Assembly (NCBI GenBank): GCA_948806215.1
Contig: CAQIDI010000001.1
Span: 1 to 64,000, forward strand
Origin: an uncultured Eubacteriales bacterium
Lineage (GTDB): Bacteria > Bacillota > Clostridia > Christensenellales > UBA1242
DNA: 64,000 bases
Direction of reading: 5' to 3'
The first letter of the stretch is position 1, and each line of letters begins with the position of its first letter. Positions 25,801-33,200 of this stretch are shown here, piece after piece. Made by a program: the position numbers and the translations under genes. Under the pieces are notes generated by a model. It ran no database searches, was not told the DNA's origin, and worked only from the letters and a program-made list of their open reading frames with translations.

Positions 25801-25956
25801 CAATATTCTTTTGTTGAAGGTGAGGTTTTCTCTAAAAATTCAAATGTTGGCATTGTTGTTGGCGTATTCTTTGGTGCATTAGCAATTATTTTAGCTGTTG
25901 TTATTGCTAGAGTAGTTATAATGAAAAAGAAAAGAGCTAACAATGAAAATAATTAA
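22867..25956 (+). CDS. Large membrane-anchored surface protein with transglutaminase-like domain
   Basis: A 1029-residue exported protein. An N-terminal signal or anchor (about 8-38) and a C-terminal transmembrane helix (about 995-1018) with a basic tail fix it to the membrane; there is no LPXTG. The transglutaminase-like (papain-fold) domain has an intact triad by motif: Cys257 (KKAVCSGYS), His298 (GHSWNYV) and Asp334 (WFAFDTTWN). The remaining ~600 residues look beta-rich and may be adhesion or repeat domains, with a domain near 880-960 resembling the InlB B-repeat/bacterial repeat type. Possible roles are crosslinking or cleavage at the cell wall. Ribosome-binding site GGAGGG; TTGACA at 22779-22784 is a likely -35. 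Confidence 0.85.
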   Translation: MTSRKKSFPIIFTVIACVFALLAGIISYLPNSRMAVFAQTDEKSGLYYYDNLTTADQSGNVVEYVLAKKFYQALEKIEEAGSFKAGVVSYAINSIVTSDQIKGWVVDGKMEIPKAFSAARDSFLMDHPELFYVDLYKLTISASLTNGVYSAFIDSGRFANVYRDNSFKSETMVNKAIESFNTELNKMVNEVKTQVENNDSSVKTDLALAKAVNEKIATNVKYDFGAYNDYLNNKDGVSSASLTHTAYGALVLKKAVCSGYSFAYKAVLDKLDIPCVVVSGYSRGKDKNGNDTSGNVGHSWNYVALQTPKKEVQTSTRATNSEVQELETNWFAFDTTWNSVSTDKNKYSNMNAITAYQQHMPDGVISSAEYNLTYPSLSMVEYDQLWNPNNMDITVNYAGFSYSSIYGLSSAGNFYIGQEYVSFNGLNAKQLLEQQNLRLISRSYFLEDGEEKWSAWIDLASYSRFEGSGIQYVDNKTVTTFVSNQISSQYAVVSNISPDGDYVIGNDLLCDKCFYTDANLVEENAEFISIEFKNESYGTYTPAPYLMPEKTKPYAGGDVVITDNMSEPGNSNIMADSKALSLTLVYDEPLHILDETQPIKANFSADHENTKNFASFVPFPDGKYVHLVEDASGVPNTLLVKFKPSLMYEHNREGYMITFENVGSAKIVDKLIDNKLVRTTSDKAPNYVYFVFSRNYNACPNIFGDGRLWVNCCAQPTLVDNTDLSKMDFKDAEGNSTFSEQERSQMMLVVNNVSPKTEEDIINGIAKDKSNNISNKDIMASQTYDIDLQICGKYATIPDGSYVNIALGFPEGYGPDDEGVTFKIFHRKHISGDKYIIEEIPCVVTKFGIVATVNSFSPYTVVAVSEKKATEKTIVASIEGKGGKLSKEDSKIRTIGKNSQYTYTIAPDEGYQIYSVTLNGKNITNKVTSNQLTLSYDELTRNNELEIKYISNDSAVRYSELNIVEPVKVVMSTNNTFSQYSFVEGEVFSKNSNVGIVVGVFFGALAIILAVVIARVVIMKKKRANNENN

Positions 25957-25974
25957 TAATTAATATTAATAAAT

Positions 25975-26007
25975 AAAAAATCCATTGAGTTTTCAATGGA
26001 TTTTTTT
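25975..26007 (+). terminator. Terminator after transglutaminase-like gene
   Basis: AAAAAATCCATTGA and TCAATGGATTTTTTT form a near-perfect stem with a 4-nt loop. Confidence 0.92.
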
Positions 26008-26036
26008 ATATAAGCATAAAATTAAAAATTGTTAAA

Positions 26037-26150
26037 TTATTTATTTGATGTTAATTTTTCTATAGCTTTTTCAATGCTTTCCGCAAAAAATATATCTTTA
26101 TCGTTATTGCTTTCATAAATAAAATCGTTATAGCATAAAGAAATGCGTTT
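26037..26150 (-). pseudogene. Remnant of a gene 3' end (37 codons, no start)
   Basis: The minus strand reads 37 residues ending IEKAIEKLTSNK and a stop, preceded in frame by TGA with no start codon or ribosome-binding site. The composition (DKDIFFAESIEKAIEKL) looks like a real amphipathic C terminus, not random AT-rich sequence, so it may be the tail of a deleted gene. It lies just beyond the tRNA cluster, a common site of insertion and loss. Nothing else is seen in 25957-26240 apart from terminators and a short direct repeat. Confidence 0.3.
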
Positions 26151-26156
26151 TCAGTT

Positions 26157-26190
26157 ATATAAGTAAAATAGGTAATTGATATAAGTAAAA
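26157..26190. repeat. 12-bp direct repeat beside the gene remnant
   Basis: ATATAAGTAAAA occurs at 26157-26168 and 26179-26190, 10 bases apart. Possibly chance in AT-rich DNA, or a scar of an excision. Confidence 0.3.
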
Positions 26191-26202
26191 ATTTAATAAA
26201 AT

Positions 26203-26227
26203 AAAAAATACGAACCAATTAGTTCGC
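26203..26227 (-). terminator. Terminator of the tRNA cluster
   Basis: On the minus strand CGAAC-TAATTG-GTTCG (plus 26211-26226) is followed by ATTTTTT. Confidence 0.75.
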
Positions 26228-26240
26228 ACTATATTTTTAA

Positions 26241-26325
26241 TGGTGGGCGAGGATGGATTCGAACCACCGAAGTCAGAGACAACAGATTTACAGTCTGCTC
26301 CATTTGGCCACTCTGGAACTCGCCC
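26241..26325 (-). tRNA. tRNA-Tyr (GUA)
   Basis: An 85-nt class II tRNA with long variable arm; acceptor GGGCGAG pairs with the 3' strand, anticodon GTA in loop CTGTAAA, and CCA is encoded. Last gene of the leftward cluster. Confidence 0.95.
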
Positions 26326-26336
26326 ATATAAAAAAG

Positions 26337-26412
26337 TGGAGCTGGTGAAAGGAATCGAACCTTCAACCTGCTGATTACAAATCAGCTGCTCTGCCAATTG
26401 AGCTACACCAGC
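26337..26412 (-). tRNA. tRNA-Thr (UGU)
   Basis: 76 nt; acceptor GCTGGTG/CACCAGC, anticodon TGT in loop TTTGTAA, TTCGATT T-loop, encoded CCA. Confidence 0.95.
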
Positions 26413-26454
26413 ATATATAAGTTTGTGTAGGGAATAGGGTAATAAAATTTATTA

Positions 26455-26530
<76 letters not shown>

Positions 26531-26539
26531 ACATAATAA

Positions 26540-26616
26540 TGGCGACCCGGAAGAGATTTGAACTCTCGACCTCTAGCGTGACAGGCTAGCGTTCTAACCA
26601 ACTGAACTACCGGGCC
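26540..26616 (-). tRNA. tRNA-Asp (GUC)
   Basis: 77 nt; acceptor GGCCCGG/CCGGGTC with a G-U pair, anticodon GTC in loop CTGTCAC, encoded CCA. Confidence 0.95.
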
Positions 26617-26643
26617 AAATAAAATAATATAGGGAATGGGTAT

Positions 26644-26720
26644 TGGTGGGCCTTCAGGGACTCGAACCCCGGACCAACCGGTTATGAGCCGGTCGCTCTA
26701 ACCAACTGAGCTAAAGGCCC
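26644..26720 (-). tRNA. tRNA with CAU anticodon (elongator Met, or Ile2)
   Basis: 77 nt; acceptor GGGCCTT/AAGGCCC, anticodon CAT in loop CTCATAA, encoded CCA. The paired 5' end excludes initiator tRNA. Overall resemblance is to clostridial elongator tRNA-Met, but a lysidine-modified Ile2 cannot be excluded by eye. Confidence 0.88.
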
Positions 26721-26743
26721 AATTAATCAGCACTTTTCAGAAA

Positions 26744-26820
26744 TGGTCGGGGTGAAGAGACTCGAACTCCCGGCCCCTTGATCCCAAATCAAGTGCGCTA
26801 CCAAACTGCGCTACACCCCG
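26744..26820 (-). tRNA. tRNA-Pro (UGG)
   Basis: 77 nt; acceptor CGGGGTG/CACCCCG, anticodon TGG in loop TTTGGGA, encoded CCA. First gene after the cluster promoter. Flanking sequences TCAGCAC and GTGCTGA are complementary. Confidence 0.95.
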
Positions 26821-26845
26821 AAAGTTTCTTGGTGCTGACAGATAA

Positions 26846-26874
26846 AGTTTACTATAACACGGGTTAAATGTCAA
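26846..26874 (-). promoter_or_regulatory. Promoter of the six-tRNA cluster
   Basis: Minus strand TTGACA (plus 26869-26874), a 17-bp spacer and TAAACT (plus 26846-26851), about 25 bases before tRNA-Pro. Confidence 0.75.
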
Positions 26875-26981
26875 TAAATTTAATTAATAATTTTACATTT
26901 TTTTATTAAATAAAATTTAATATTATATGTTTTATTTTTTATAAATTCAAATAGTATAAAATAATAAAAAATAAGCAATAA

Positions 26982-27049
26982 TTCAACAATATGTTTTAAA
27001 ATTTTTAATTTTAATTTTGTTATAATAGTTAAAAATTTTACGAGGCGAA
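26982..27049 (+). promoter_or_regulatory. spoIIA operon upstream region
   Basis: An extended -10 (TG-T-TATAAT, 27018-27026) resembles that before spo0A. TTCAACA (26982-26988) is one mismatch from an inverted 0A box. No sigma-H-type promoter is evident. Ribosome-binding site GAGG at about 27042. The 0A-like site is low confidence in this AT-rich DNA. Confidence 0.35.
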
Positions 27050-27052
27050 ACA

Positions 27053-27361
27053 ATGAACATTAAGCACAGAATTTATAATAATACGATGTATGTTATGTTA
27101 ATAGGTGAGTTAGATGAATATTCTGCTGGCTATGCTAGAACCAACTTAGATCAAATTTTTAGTGAAAGAAATTTTAATCAAGTTATTATAGATTTATCCG
27201 AATTGGAGTTTATGGATAGCACTGGCATTGGAGTTTTAATTGGAAGATATAAAAAGTTAAAAACAAATAAAGTTCCAATTTACATATGCAATCCTAGTAA
27301 CCACGTGGAAAAAATATTTCAAATGACAGGGCTTTACGAAATTATGCCCAAAATTAGTTAG
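27053..27361 (+). CDS. spoIIAA: Anti-sigma-F factor antagonist SpoIIAA
   Basis: STAS-domain protein that, when dephosphorylated in the forespore, binds SpoIIAB and frees sigma-F. 102 residues; the phosphorylated serine is Ser56 in FMDSTGIGVLIGRYK. First gene of spoIIAA-spoIIAB-sigF, preceded by a long AT-rich region and the divergent tRNA promoter. Unlike Bacillus, no dacF gene precedes it. Confidence 0.96.
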   Translation: MNIKHRIYNNTMYVMLIGELDEYSAGYARTNLDQIFSERNFNQVIIDLSELEFMDSTGIGVLIGRYKKLKTNKVPIYICNPSNHVEKIFQMTGLYEIMPKIS

Positions 27362-27380
27362 TAAAAGGTTAGAGGTTGTT

Positions 27381-27827
27381 ATGAATTATAATAATGAATT
27401 ATTTTTAAAGTTTAAAAGTTTAAGCGAAAACGAAGGTTTTGCCAGAGCTTGTGTTGCAAGCTTTTGTTTACCATTAAATCCTAGCATAGAAGTTATTACC
27501 GACATTAAAACTGCCGTTAGTGAAGCTGTTACAAATTGTGTTGTGCACGCATATCCTAATAAAGTTGGCGATGTGGAAATTTTAGTTAGGTTAAATAATA
27601 ATCAAATATACATATCTATAAAAGATTATGGTGTTGGCATTAGCGATGTTTTAAAAGCTAAAGAGCCTTTTTATACAAGCAAACCAGATAGTGAGCGTAG
27701 CGGAATGGGATTTACTGTTATGGAAAGTTTTATGGATAGCGTTGTGGTAAATTCTGAAGTAAACAAAGGAACAGAAGTTGTTTTAGTTAAGAACTTGGAG
27801 GATAACAAATTAGCGGTTGGAGGTTAA
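27381..27827 (+). CDS. spoIIAB: Anti-sigma-F factor / serine kinase SpoIIAB
   Basis: GHKL-type ATP-binding protein that holds sigma-F inactive and phosphorylates SpoIIAA. 148 residues. N box with E48 and N52 (AVSEAVTNCVVHAYP), G1 box DYGVGI near 93-98, and G2 region GMGFTVM near 118-124. GAGG-type site before ATG. Its last codons contain the GGAGG site for sigF, one base separating stop and the next ATG. Confidence 0.96.
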   Translation: MNYNNELFLKFKSLSENEGFARACVASFCLPLNPSIEVITDIKTAVSEAVTNCVVHAYPNKVGDVEILVRLNNNQIYISIKDYGVGISDVLKAKEPFYTSKPDSERSGMGFTVMESFMDSVVVNSEVNKGTEVVLVKNLEDNKLAVGG

Positions 27828-27828
27828 A

Positions 27829-28563
27829 ATGCTTGATTTTGAGCAAACTTTATTACTAATTGAAAAAGCACAGAATAATGATCAAGATGCATTAAATATT
27901 TTAGTTAAAGAAAATTCTCCGCTAATTAAAAGTGTTATTAAGCGTTATAGGAACAAAGGTGTTGAATATGAAGATTTATATCAAATAGGAAGTATGGGCT
28001 TTTTAAAGGCTATTCAGAACTTTGATAAGAATTTTAATGTAAGATTTTCCACTTATGCAGTTCCTATGATTGCAGGCGAAATTAAACGCTATTTAAGGGA
28101 TAATGGATTTATTAAAGTTTCTAGAAGTGTAAAACACTTAAGCATTCAAATAAATAAGTTTGTTGAAAATTATATTGCAAAAAATTTCGAATCTCCAACA
28201 ATAAATCAAATTGCTGAAGAATTTGGGATTAGTACACAAGATGCTGTGTTTGCAATGGAGAGTAACATTCAACCTTTATCGCTTTATTCACAGGTTGGTG
28301 GAGAAGGCGAGGATAAACAACAAATGTTAATTGAGAAAATCCCGGCAGTAGAACAATTAGATAAGCAAATGGATTATTTTTTGTTGTTAAATTTAATAAA
28401 AGAACTACCGCCTAGAGATAAAAAAATTATTGTTTTGCGTTATTTTAGAGATAAAACTCAACGCGAAATAGCCGATATTTTAGGGGTTAGTCAAGTTCAG
28501 GTTAGCAGATTAGAAAATAAAATACTATCACAAATAAAGGTTAAACTATCGGATATTAATTAA
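27829..28563 (+). CDS. sigF: Sporulation sigma factor SigF
   Basis: First forespore-specific sigma factor. 244 residues with region 2 (DLYQIGSMGFLKAIQNFD, about 44-61, and RFSTYAVPMI) and region 4 (LPPRDKKIIVLRYFRDKTQREIADILGVSQVQVSRLE) that recognise -10 and -35 sequences. The start is ATG 27829 with GGAGGT five bases upstream; a TTG four codons earlier is part of that ribosome-binding site. Regulated by SpoIIAB binding. The short region 4-region 2 layout fits SigF/SigG; operon context selects SigF. Confidence 0.96.
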   Translation: MLDFEQTLLLIEKAQNNDQDALNILVKENSPLIKSVIKRYRNKGVEYEDLYQIGSMGFLKAIQNFDKNFNVRFSTYAVPMIAGEIKRYLRDNGFIKVSRSVKHLSIQINKFVENYIAKNFESPTINQIAEEFGISTQDAVFAMESNIQPLSLYSQVGGEGEDKQQMLIEKIPAVEQLDKQMDYFLLLNLIKELPPRDKKIIVLRYFRDKTQREIADILGVSQVQVSRLENKILSQIKVKLSDIN

Positions 28564-28577
28564 TACTATGCATATTA

Positions 28578-28609
28578 AAAAAATAACGCTTTAAATAGCG
28601 TTATTTTTT
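28578..28609. terminator. Bidirectional terminator between sigF and the Asn-rich lipoprotein
   Basis: AAAAAATAACGCT (28578-28590), loop TTAAAT, AGCGTTATTTTTT (28597-28609). Confidence 0.92.
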
Positions 28610-28632
28610 GTTATTACATAATAGTTATTTAG

Positions 28633-30441
28633 TTATTCTTCTTCTGATAATAGTTCTACTTTATATTCGCTATCATCTGGTAAAGTTACTTCGTCAGAAT
28701 TAACCATACTAGGTTTTGTGGAAGATTCAACCGATAATGTATTAATACCGTTATTAACTGTTCCGTGATTTATCATATCAATAATTGTGTTATAGCCATA
28801 AGTGTCAACATTTTTATTTGTTCTATTTGAATTGTTATTATAAGAATTATTCAAATTCTCATAATTTGTGCCATTGCCTGTGCCAAAACCATTAACTCCA
28901 TTATTAACACCATTGTTTAAGTTGTTTTGAGTTATAATACCGTTTTGAAACATTCCGTTAGGAGCGTTTATTTTATCTTCTTCTGTTCCATAACCTAGCA
29001 TATTTCCATTGTTTGCAGTTCCGTTGTTAACAATATTATTATTTGAAACATCATTATTAACTATTTCATTATTATTTAAGTTATTGTCAGAAACCACATT
29101 GTTTTGTGTTGAATTATTAATGTTTTCTTCGTTGTTTTCTATAGTTTCTGTGTTTTCAACATTATTAATATCTTCTTTAATTTCTGGTTTATAGGTGTCC
29201 AAATTGTTAATTGTGCTTTCGTAAGTATCTATTGTTGAATTAGTTGATTCTTGTTCTGAATTAGTTAAATCTTCATTATTAATAGCAATGCTTTCTTCTT
29301 GATTTTCTGGTTTATTTAAGCTTTCTTCGTTAGTATTATCATATGTTATATCTTCAAAATTATTTAGCTTATCTTTATTAGTTTTATTTTCAATAACATC
29401 ATTGCTATTATCTTGGTTATTAGTATTATCTAAATTATTTTGTATATTATTATTATCTAAATCAACATTTTCTTCTAAATTTACATTATCTTCAAAACTA
29501 TTATTTTCTTCTAAATTGTTATTTGGAATGTTTAAATCTTTGATATTAGTATTATTATTTTCTAGTTCTGGGGTTTCAATAATATTTTGCGCTTCTTGTA
29601 AAATTCCTTTTATTTGTTCAAGGGTGGTTAACGCATTTTTTAAATAAGTTATTCTTGTATCTAAATGATTTAAAACTTTTAAATAGTTACTTTTAACAAC
29701 ATCTATTCCTGTTGTAATTCCTGTAGAATCGGTTTTATTAATGTTGTTAACCTCGTTACTTAATTCGCCGTTGCATCGTTTAATTCTTTTAATTGTTGTT
29801 TTAATATCGCCAATATAATTATTTAGTGCTGATATTTGTTGATTGCTTGGTTCAAAAGTTCCGTTTTCGATTTCTTTGTTTAAATCTTTAATTTCAACAA
29901 CATAATTTAAAACATAATTTTTACAATCCGACAGGGCATCGTTAGCTTCTATAACATCGCTGGTTATTGCATAAAGAGTTTTTACTTTACTTATATAGTT
30001 TGATAAATAGTCGCCATTTTCTAATGCGTTAATATCTTGAAGATATCTGGGATTATATTTAATAGGTTTAACATCGTAATAAAAAATATTAGTTGTGTTG
30101 TTATTAGTTAATTCTGTATTTTCTTTATTTACGTTATCTAAGTTAGCTGATTCGTTATCTAAACTTAAAGTTGCTATTTTTCTGGTTTCGGTTCTAACAG
30201 GAACAATATTAGATAGCGCCATATTAGAGGCTTTAATTGTGTTATTAGAAATAGGATAAATATCAGGATTAGATAAATAGGAGTTGTTAATAGTATCTAA
30301 ATTTTTTACTGTTGAACTTAAAACATTTAGGTTATGTGTCAAATTCTTAGAAACCGATGCTGGTGATAAATTATTTGTGCAGCCAGCAAGCAATATTGCG
30401 CCCCCAACAATAGCAGTTATTAATACTTTTGATTTTTTCAT
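28633..30441 (-). CDS. Asn-rich lipoprotein of unknown function
   Basis: A 602-residue predicted lipoprotein: signal peptide with lipobox LLAGC (Cys21), a helical coiled-coil-like part (about 140-295, KTLYAITSDVIEANDAL .. LTTLEQIKGIL), then a ~230-residue Asn/Glu-rich low-complexity region with runs such as NNLNN and NNGVNNG, and a short acidic C terminus. GGAGG ribosome-binding site. It is divergent from spoVAC (127 bases apart) and convergent with sigF, so a sporulation role is possible. No named family recognised; the low-complexity region may evolve rapidly by repeat slippage. Confidence 0.82.
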   Translation of the reverse strand: MKKSKVLITAIVGGAILLAGCTNNLSPASVSKNLTHNLNVLSSTVKNLDTINNSYLSNPDIYPISNNTIKASNMALSNIVPVRTETRKIATLSLDNESANLDNVNKENTELTNNNTTNIFYYDVKPIKYNPRYLQDINALENGDYLSNYISKVKTLYAITSDVIEANDALSDCKNYVLNYVVEIKDLNKEIENGTFEPSNQQISALNNYIGDIKTTIKRIKRCNGELSNEVNNINKTDSTGITTGIDVVKSNYLKVLNHLDTRITYLKNALTTLEQIKGILQEAQNIIETPELENNNTNIKDLNIPNNNLEENNSFEDNVNLEENVDLDNNNIQNNLDNTNNQDNSNDVIENKTNKDKLNNFEDITYDNTNEESLNKPENQEESIAINNEDLTNSEQESTNSTIDTYESTINNLDTYKPEIKEDINNVENTETIENNEENINNSTQNNVVSDNNLNNNEIVNNDVSNNNIVNNGTANNGNMLGYGTEEDKINAPNGMFQNGIITQNNLNNGVNNGVNGFGTGNGTNYENLNNSYNNNSNRTNKNVDTYGYNTIIDMINHGTVNNGINTLSVESSTKPSMVNSDEVTLPDDSEYKVELLSEEE

Positions 30442-30568
30442 TTCAATTCCTCCAACTTTATTATTAGTTTGGTAAAAAACAACATTTTTATTTACAAATT
30501 AAAAAAGTTTTTAAAGTATAAATTAAACATTTTTAGTTAACAATTAAATAAAATTTTGGAGATTTGTT

Positions 30569-31024
30569 ATGAAAAAAGAAAAACATTTAACTAGAAACGA
30601 ACAATATAACGTTTATGTTGAAGCAAAAATACCTAAAACAAAAAATTTCCCAACCTTAATTTATGCTTTTATTGTTGGTGGTATAATTTGTATGATTGGT
30701 CAGGGCATTTCCGATGCGTTGATGGCAATATGGCCATCGATGAGCCAGGAAGAAGCTTCGGCTTGGATGCTTATTGTTTTAATATTTTTATCAAGTTTTT
30801 TAACTGCTTTAGGTGTTTACGACAGAATTGGCGTGTTTGCTGGAGCAGGTTCAATTGTTCCTATAACAGGTTTTTCAAACTCGATTACTAGCCCTGCTAT
30901 TGAGTTTAAAAAAGAGGGGATTATATTTGGTACTTGTGTAAAAATGTTCTCTGTTGCAGGACCAGTTATTGTTTGTGGATTGGTAATTAGCTTTTTAACA
31001 GGATTAATCTATTTGTTTATTTGA
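30569..31024 (+). CDS. spoVAC: Stage V sporulation protein AC
   Basis: Membrane subunit of the SpoVA system that moves dipicolinic acid into the forespore and out on germination; SpoVAC itself acts as a mechanosensitive-type channel in Bacillus. 151 residues, with about four hydrophobic segments after a polar N terminus. Shares the GIxxGxG..VPITGF(S/G)NS-like motif with SpoVAE downstream. GGAG site before ATG. First gene of a compact spoVAC-spoVAD-spoVAE cluster; spoVAA, AB and AF are not here. Confidence 0.95.
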   Translation: MKKEKHLTRNEQYNVYVEAKIPKTKNFPTLIYAFIVGGIICMIGQGISDALMAIWPSMSQEEASAWMLIVLIFLSSFLTALGVYDRIGVFAGAGSIVPITGFSNSITSPAIEFKKEGIIFGTCVKMFSVAGPVIVCGLVISFLTGLIYLFI

Positions 31025-31031
31025 GGTGAGT

Positions 31032-32042
31032 ATGAAAAATAAGATAGGCGATCAAACTATAAAATTTACCAATTGCCCACGAATTATTGGTAACTATGCA
31101 ATAGTTGGCGAAAAAGAAGGTAACGGAACTTTTAAAGACTATTACGATTTTATTTTAAAAGATGATTTGTTTGGAGAAAAAACCTTTGAACACGCCGAAA
31201 GAAAAATTATTGAACAAGCTATTTCGCAATCGATAGAAAAAGCAAAATTAAACATTAGCGATATAGATTTATTAATTGGTGGCGATTTATTAAATCAAAT
31301 TATTAGTATGAGTTTTACAGCACGCTATTTTGACCGACCATTTTTAGGTGTGTATGGTGCGTGTTCTACAATGGCAGAAAGTTTGGCTATTGGCGCAGCT
31401 TTGGTTAATGCTGAATATGTTAAAAATGTTGTTTGTTCCACTGGTAGCCATTTTTCATCGGCAGAAAGACAATATAGGTTTCCGTTAGAACTTGGAAATC
31501 AGCGACCACCAACAAGCCAATGGACAGTAACTGGTGCAGGAAGCAGCATATTATCGTTAAGTGGCGAAGGGCATAAAATAACAATGGCAACTTTTGGTAA
31601 AGTTACCGATTATGGTGTTTCTGATGTTAATAATATGGGAGCAGCAATGGCTCCAGCAGCAATGAGCACCTTAATATCGCATTTTCAGGATACAAAAACA
31701 ACTCCAGATGATTACGATTTAATTTTAACTGGAGATTTAGGTAAACTTGGTTCGGAAATATTAATGGATTTAATGGAACATAATGGTTATAAACTAGGAA
31801 AAAACTATAACGATTGTGGACAAATGATTTTTAATAATAATCAGAAAACCTTTCAAGGGGGCAGTGGTGCAGGTTGTAGTGCTGCAGTGTTAAATTCGTT
31901 TATATTAAAAAAAATGGATGAAGGTGTGTTTAAAAAAGTTTTATTTGCTGCAACTGGTGCACTTCTTAGCACGCTATCTAGCCAACAAGGCGATAGCATT
32001 CCTGGAATTTGTCACGCTGTAGTAATTGAAAAAGGCAGGTAG
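31032..32042 (+). CDS. spoVAD: Stage V sporulation protein AD
   Basis: Thiolase-fold protein that binds dipicolinic acid at the inner spore membrane. 336 residues. The conserved segments LGVYGACSTMAESLAIGA, CSTGSHFSSAERQYRFPLELGNQRPPTSQWTVTG and GQGxQxGGSGxGCSA-like C terminus are all recognisable. Start is ATG 31032 with GAGGTGAG upstream; a GTG two codons earlier belongs to the ribosome-binding site. Eight bases after spoVAC and three before spoVAE, so the three are one operon. Confidence 0.96.
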   Translation: MKNKIGDQTIKFTNCPRIIGNYAIVGEKEGNGTFKDYYDFILKDDLFGEKTFEHAERKIIEQAISQSIEKAKLNISDIDLLIGGDLLNQIISMSFTARYFDRPFLGVYGACSTMAESLAIGAALVNAEYVKNVVCSTGSHFSSAERQYRFPLELGNQRPPTSQWTVTGAGSSILSLSGEGHKITMATFGKVTDYGVSDVNNMGAAMAPAAMSTLISHFQDTKTTPDDYDLILTGDLGKLGSEILMDLMEHNGYKLGKNYNDCGQMIFNNNQKTFQGGSGAGCSAAVLNSFILKKMDEGVFKKVLFAATGALLSTLSSQQGDSIPGICHAVVIEKGR

Positions 32043-32044
32043 AA

Positions 32045-32416
32045 ATGGAAATATTTTTAACTTATTTAAAGGTTTTTGCTATTGGCGGATTAATATGTAT
32101 GCTTGGGCAGATATTAATAATAAAAACAAAAATAACAAGCTCACGAATTTTGGTAATGTTTGTTTGCATTGGCGCAGTGCTTGAAGCTTGTGGATTATAC
32201 GAACCAATTGTAACTTTTGCAAAAGCTGGTGCAACTGTTCCTATTACTGGGTTTGGCAGAAGTTTGGCAAAAGGTGCTATTCAAGGTGTTAAAGAAATGG
32301 GCTTTTTAGGAGCTTTTGCAGGTGGTCTTACTGCAACTGCAGCAGGCATTGCTTGTGCAGTTTTATTTGCGTTTGTTTTTTCATTAATATTTAGTAGCAG
32401 AACAAAAAAATTCTAA
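32045..32416 (+). CDS. spoVAE: Stage V sporulation protein AE
   Basis: Small membrane protein (123 residues, about four hydrophobic segments) of the SpoVA dipicolinic-acid channel. It carries the AGATVPITGFGRSLAKGAI motif typical of SpoVAE(b) and homologous to the SpoVAC segment. The gene begins 2 bases after the spoVAD stop. Function with spoVAC and spoVAD is inferred from the conserved trio. Confidence 0.94.
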   Translation: MEIFLTYLKVFAIGGLICMLGQILIIKTKITSSRILVMFVCIGAVLEACGLYEPIVTFAKAGATVPITGFGRSLAKGAIQGVKEMGFLGAFAGGLTATAAGIACAVLFAFVFSLIFSSRTKKF

Positions 32417-32456
32417 ACTTGTTTTAATTATTAAAATTTAATCATATATTTAATTA

Positions 32457-33128
32457 ATGGTTAAAACTCTTAAATTTAAAATTAAAAAATATAAAAAAAT
32501 AATAATTGCGTGGACGTGCATTATTATTTTTGCTTTGTTATCGGTTTTAATGCTTAAAAATGGGATTAATTCTATTATTTCAAATACTGTTGAACTAAAA
32601 TCAAAGGCTTTGGCAACAAAGGCTATGAACAGTGCTATTGCTGATGTTGTTATAAATTCTATTGTTTATGAAGATTTAGTTAATATAATAACCGATGAGT
32701 TTGGAAACATTAGTATGATTCAAGCTAATGCCTTGGAAATAAATAATTTAAGTAAAGACTTAGCTCAAACAACCGAAAATAAAATTGAAGAATATGGTAG
32801 AAGCGGAATAAGCATTCCGTTTGGTTCGTTTACCGGAATTCCGGTTTTGGTTGGTAGAGGACCTAACATAAAATTAAAGGTTAGCCCTATTGGGGCAGTT
32901 AACTGCACATTTTTATCGCATTTTGAAACTGCAGGTATAAACCAAACTAACCATAAAATCTATCTTAGTATTTCTGCCGATGTTGGTGTGGTTTTGCCAC
33001 TTCTTAGTAAAAAATATAACACAACTAGGCAAGTGCTAATATCCGAAAGCATAATTGTTGGACAAGTGCCAGAAGTTTATTTGTATTCCGATACATTAGA
33101 TACACTTTTAAACTTTGTGCCTTATTAA
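32457..33128 (+). CDS. yunB: YunB-like sporulation protein
   Basis: 223 residues with an N-terminal transmembrane helix (about 15-36) and an outer domain. Conserved features of the YunB family include the central IPFGSFTGIPVLVGRGPNI block (about 119-137), the FETAGINQTNHKIYL block and the C-terminal VGQVPEVYL segment. YunB is a mother-cell sporulation protein in Bacillus whose biochemical role is unknown. No Shine-Dalgarno sequence precedes the ATG. Located 40 bases after spoVAE with no terminator between, so read-through from spoVA is possible. Confidence 0.85.
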   Translation: MVKTLKFKIKKYKKIIIAWTCIIIFALLSVLMLKNGINSIISNTVELKSKALATKAMNSAIADVVINSIVYEDLVNIITDEFGNISMIQANALEINNLSKDLAQTTENKIEEYGRSGISIPFGSFTGIPVLVGRGPNIKLKVSPIGAVNCTFLSHFETAGINQTNHKIYLSISADVGVVLPLLSKKYNTTRQVLISESIIVGQVPEVYLYSDTLDTLLNFVPY

Positions 33129-33200
33129 TAATTTCATTGTTAATTCAAATTATTTATGTTAAAATTAAACGTAAAATTTTGGCTAAATAAGGAATTAACA

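Noticed and set aside
26155..26397. 80-codon open frame on the minus strand
   Set aside because: It runs through the tRNA-Tyr and tRNA-Thr genes; the reading frame is an accident of tRNA sequence.
29402..29647. Leu/Ser-rich frame antisense to the Asn-rich lipoprotein
   Set aside because: AAT/AAC repeats read as leucine-rich on the other strand; no independent evidence for a gene.
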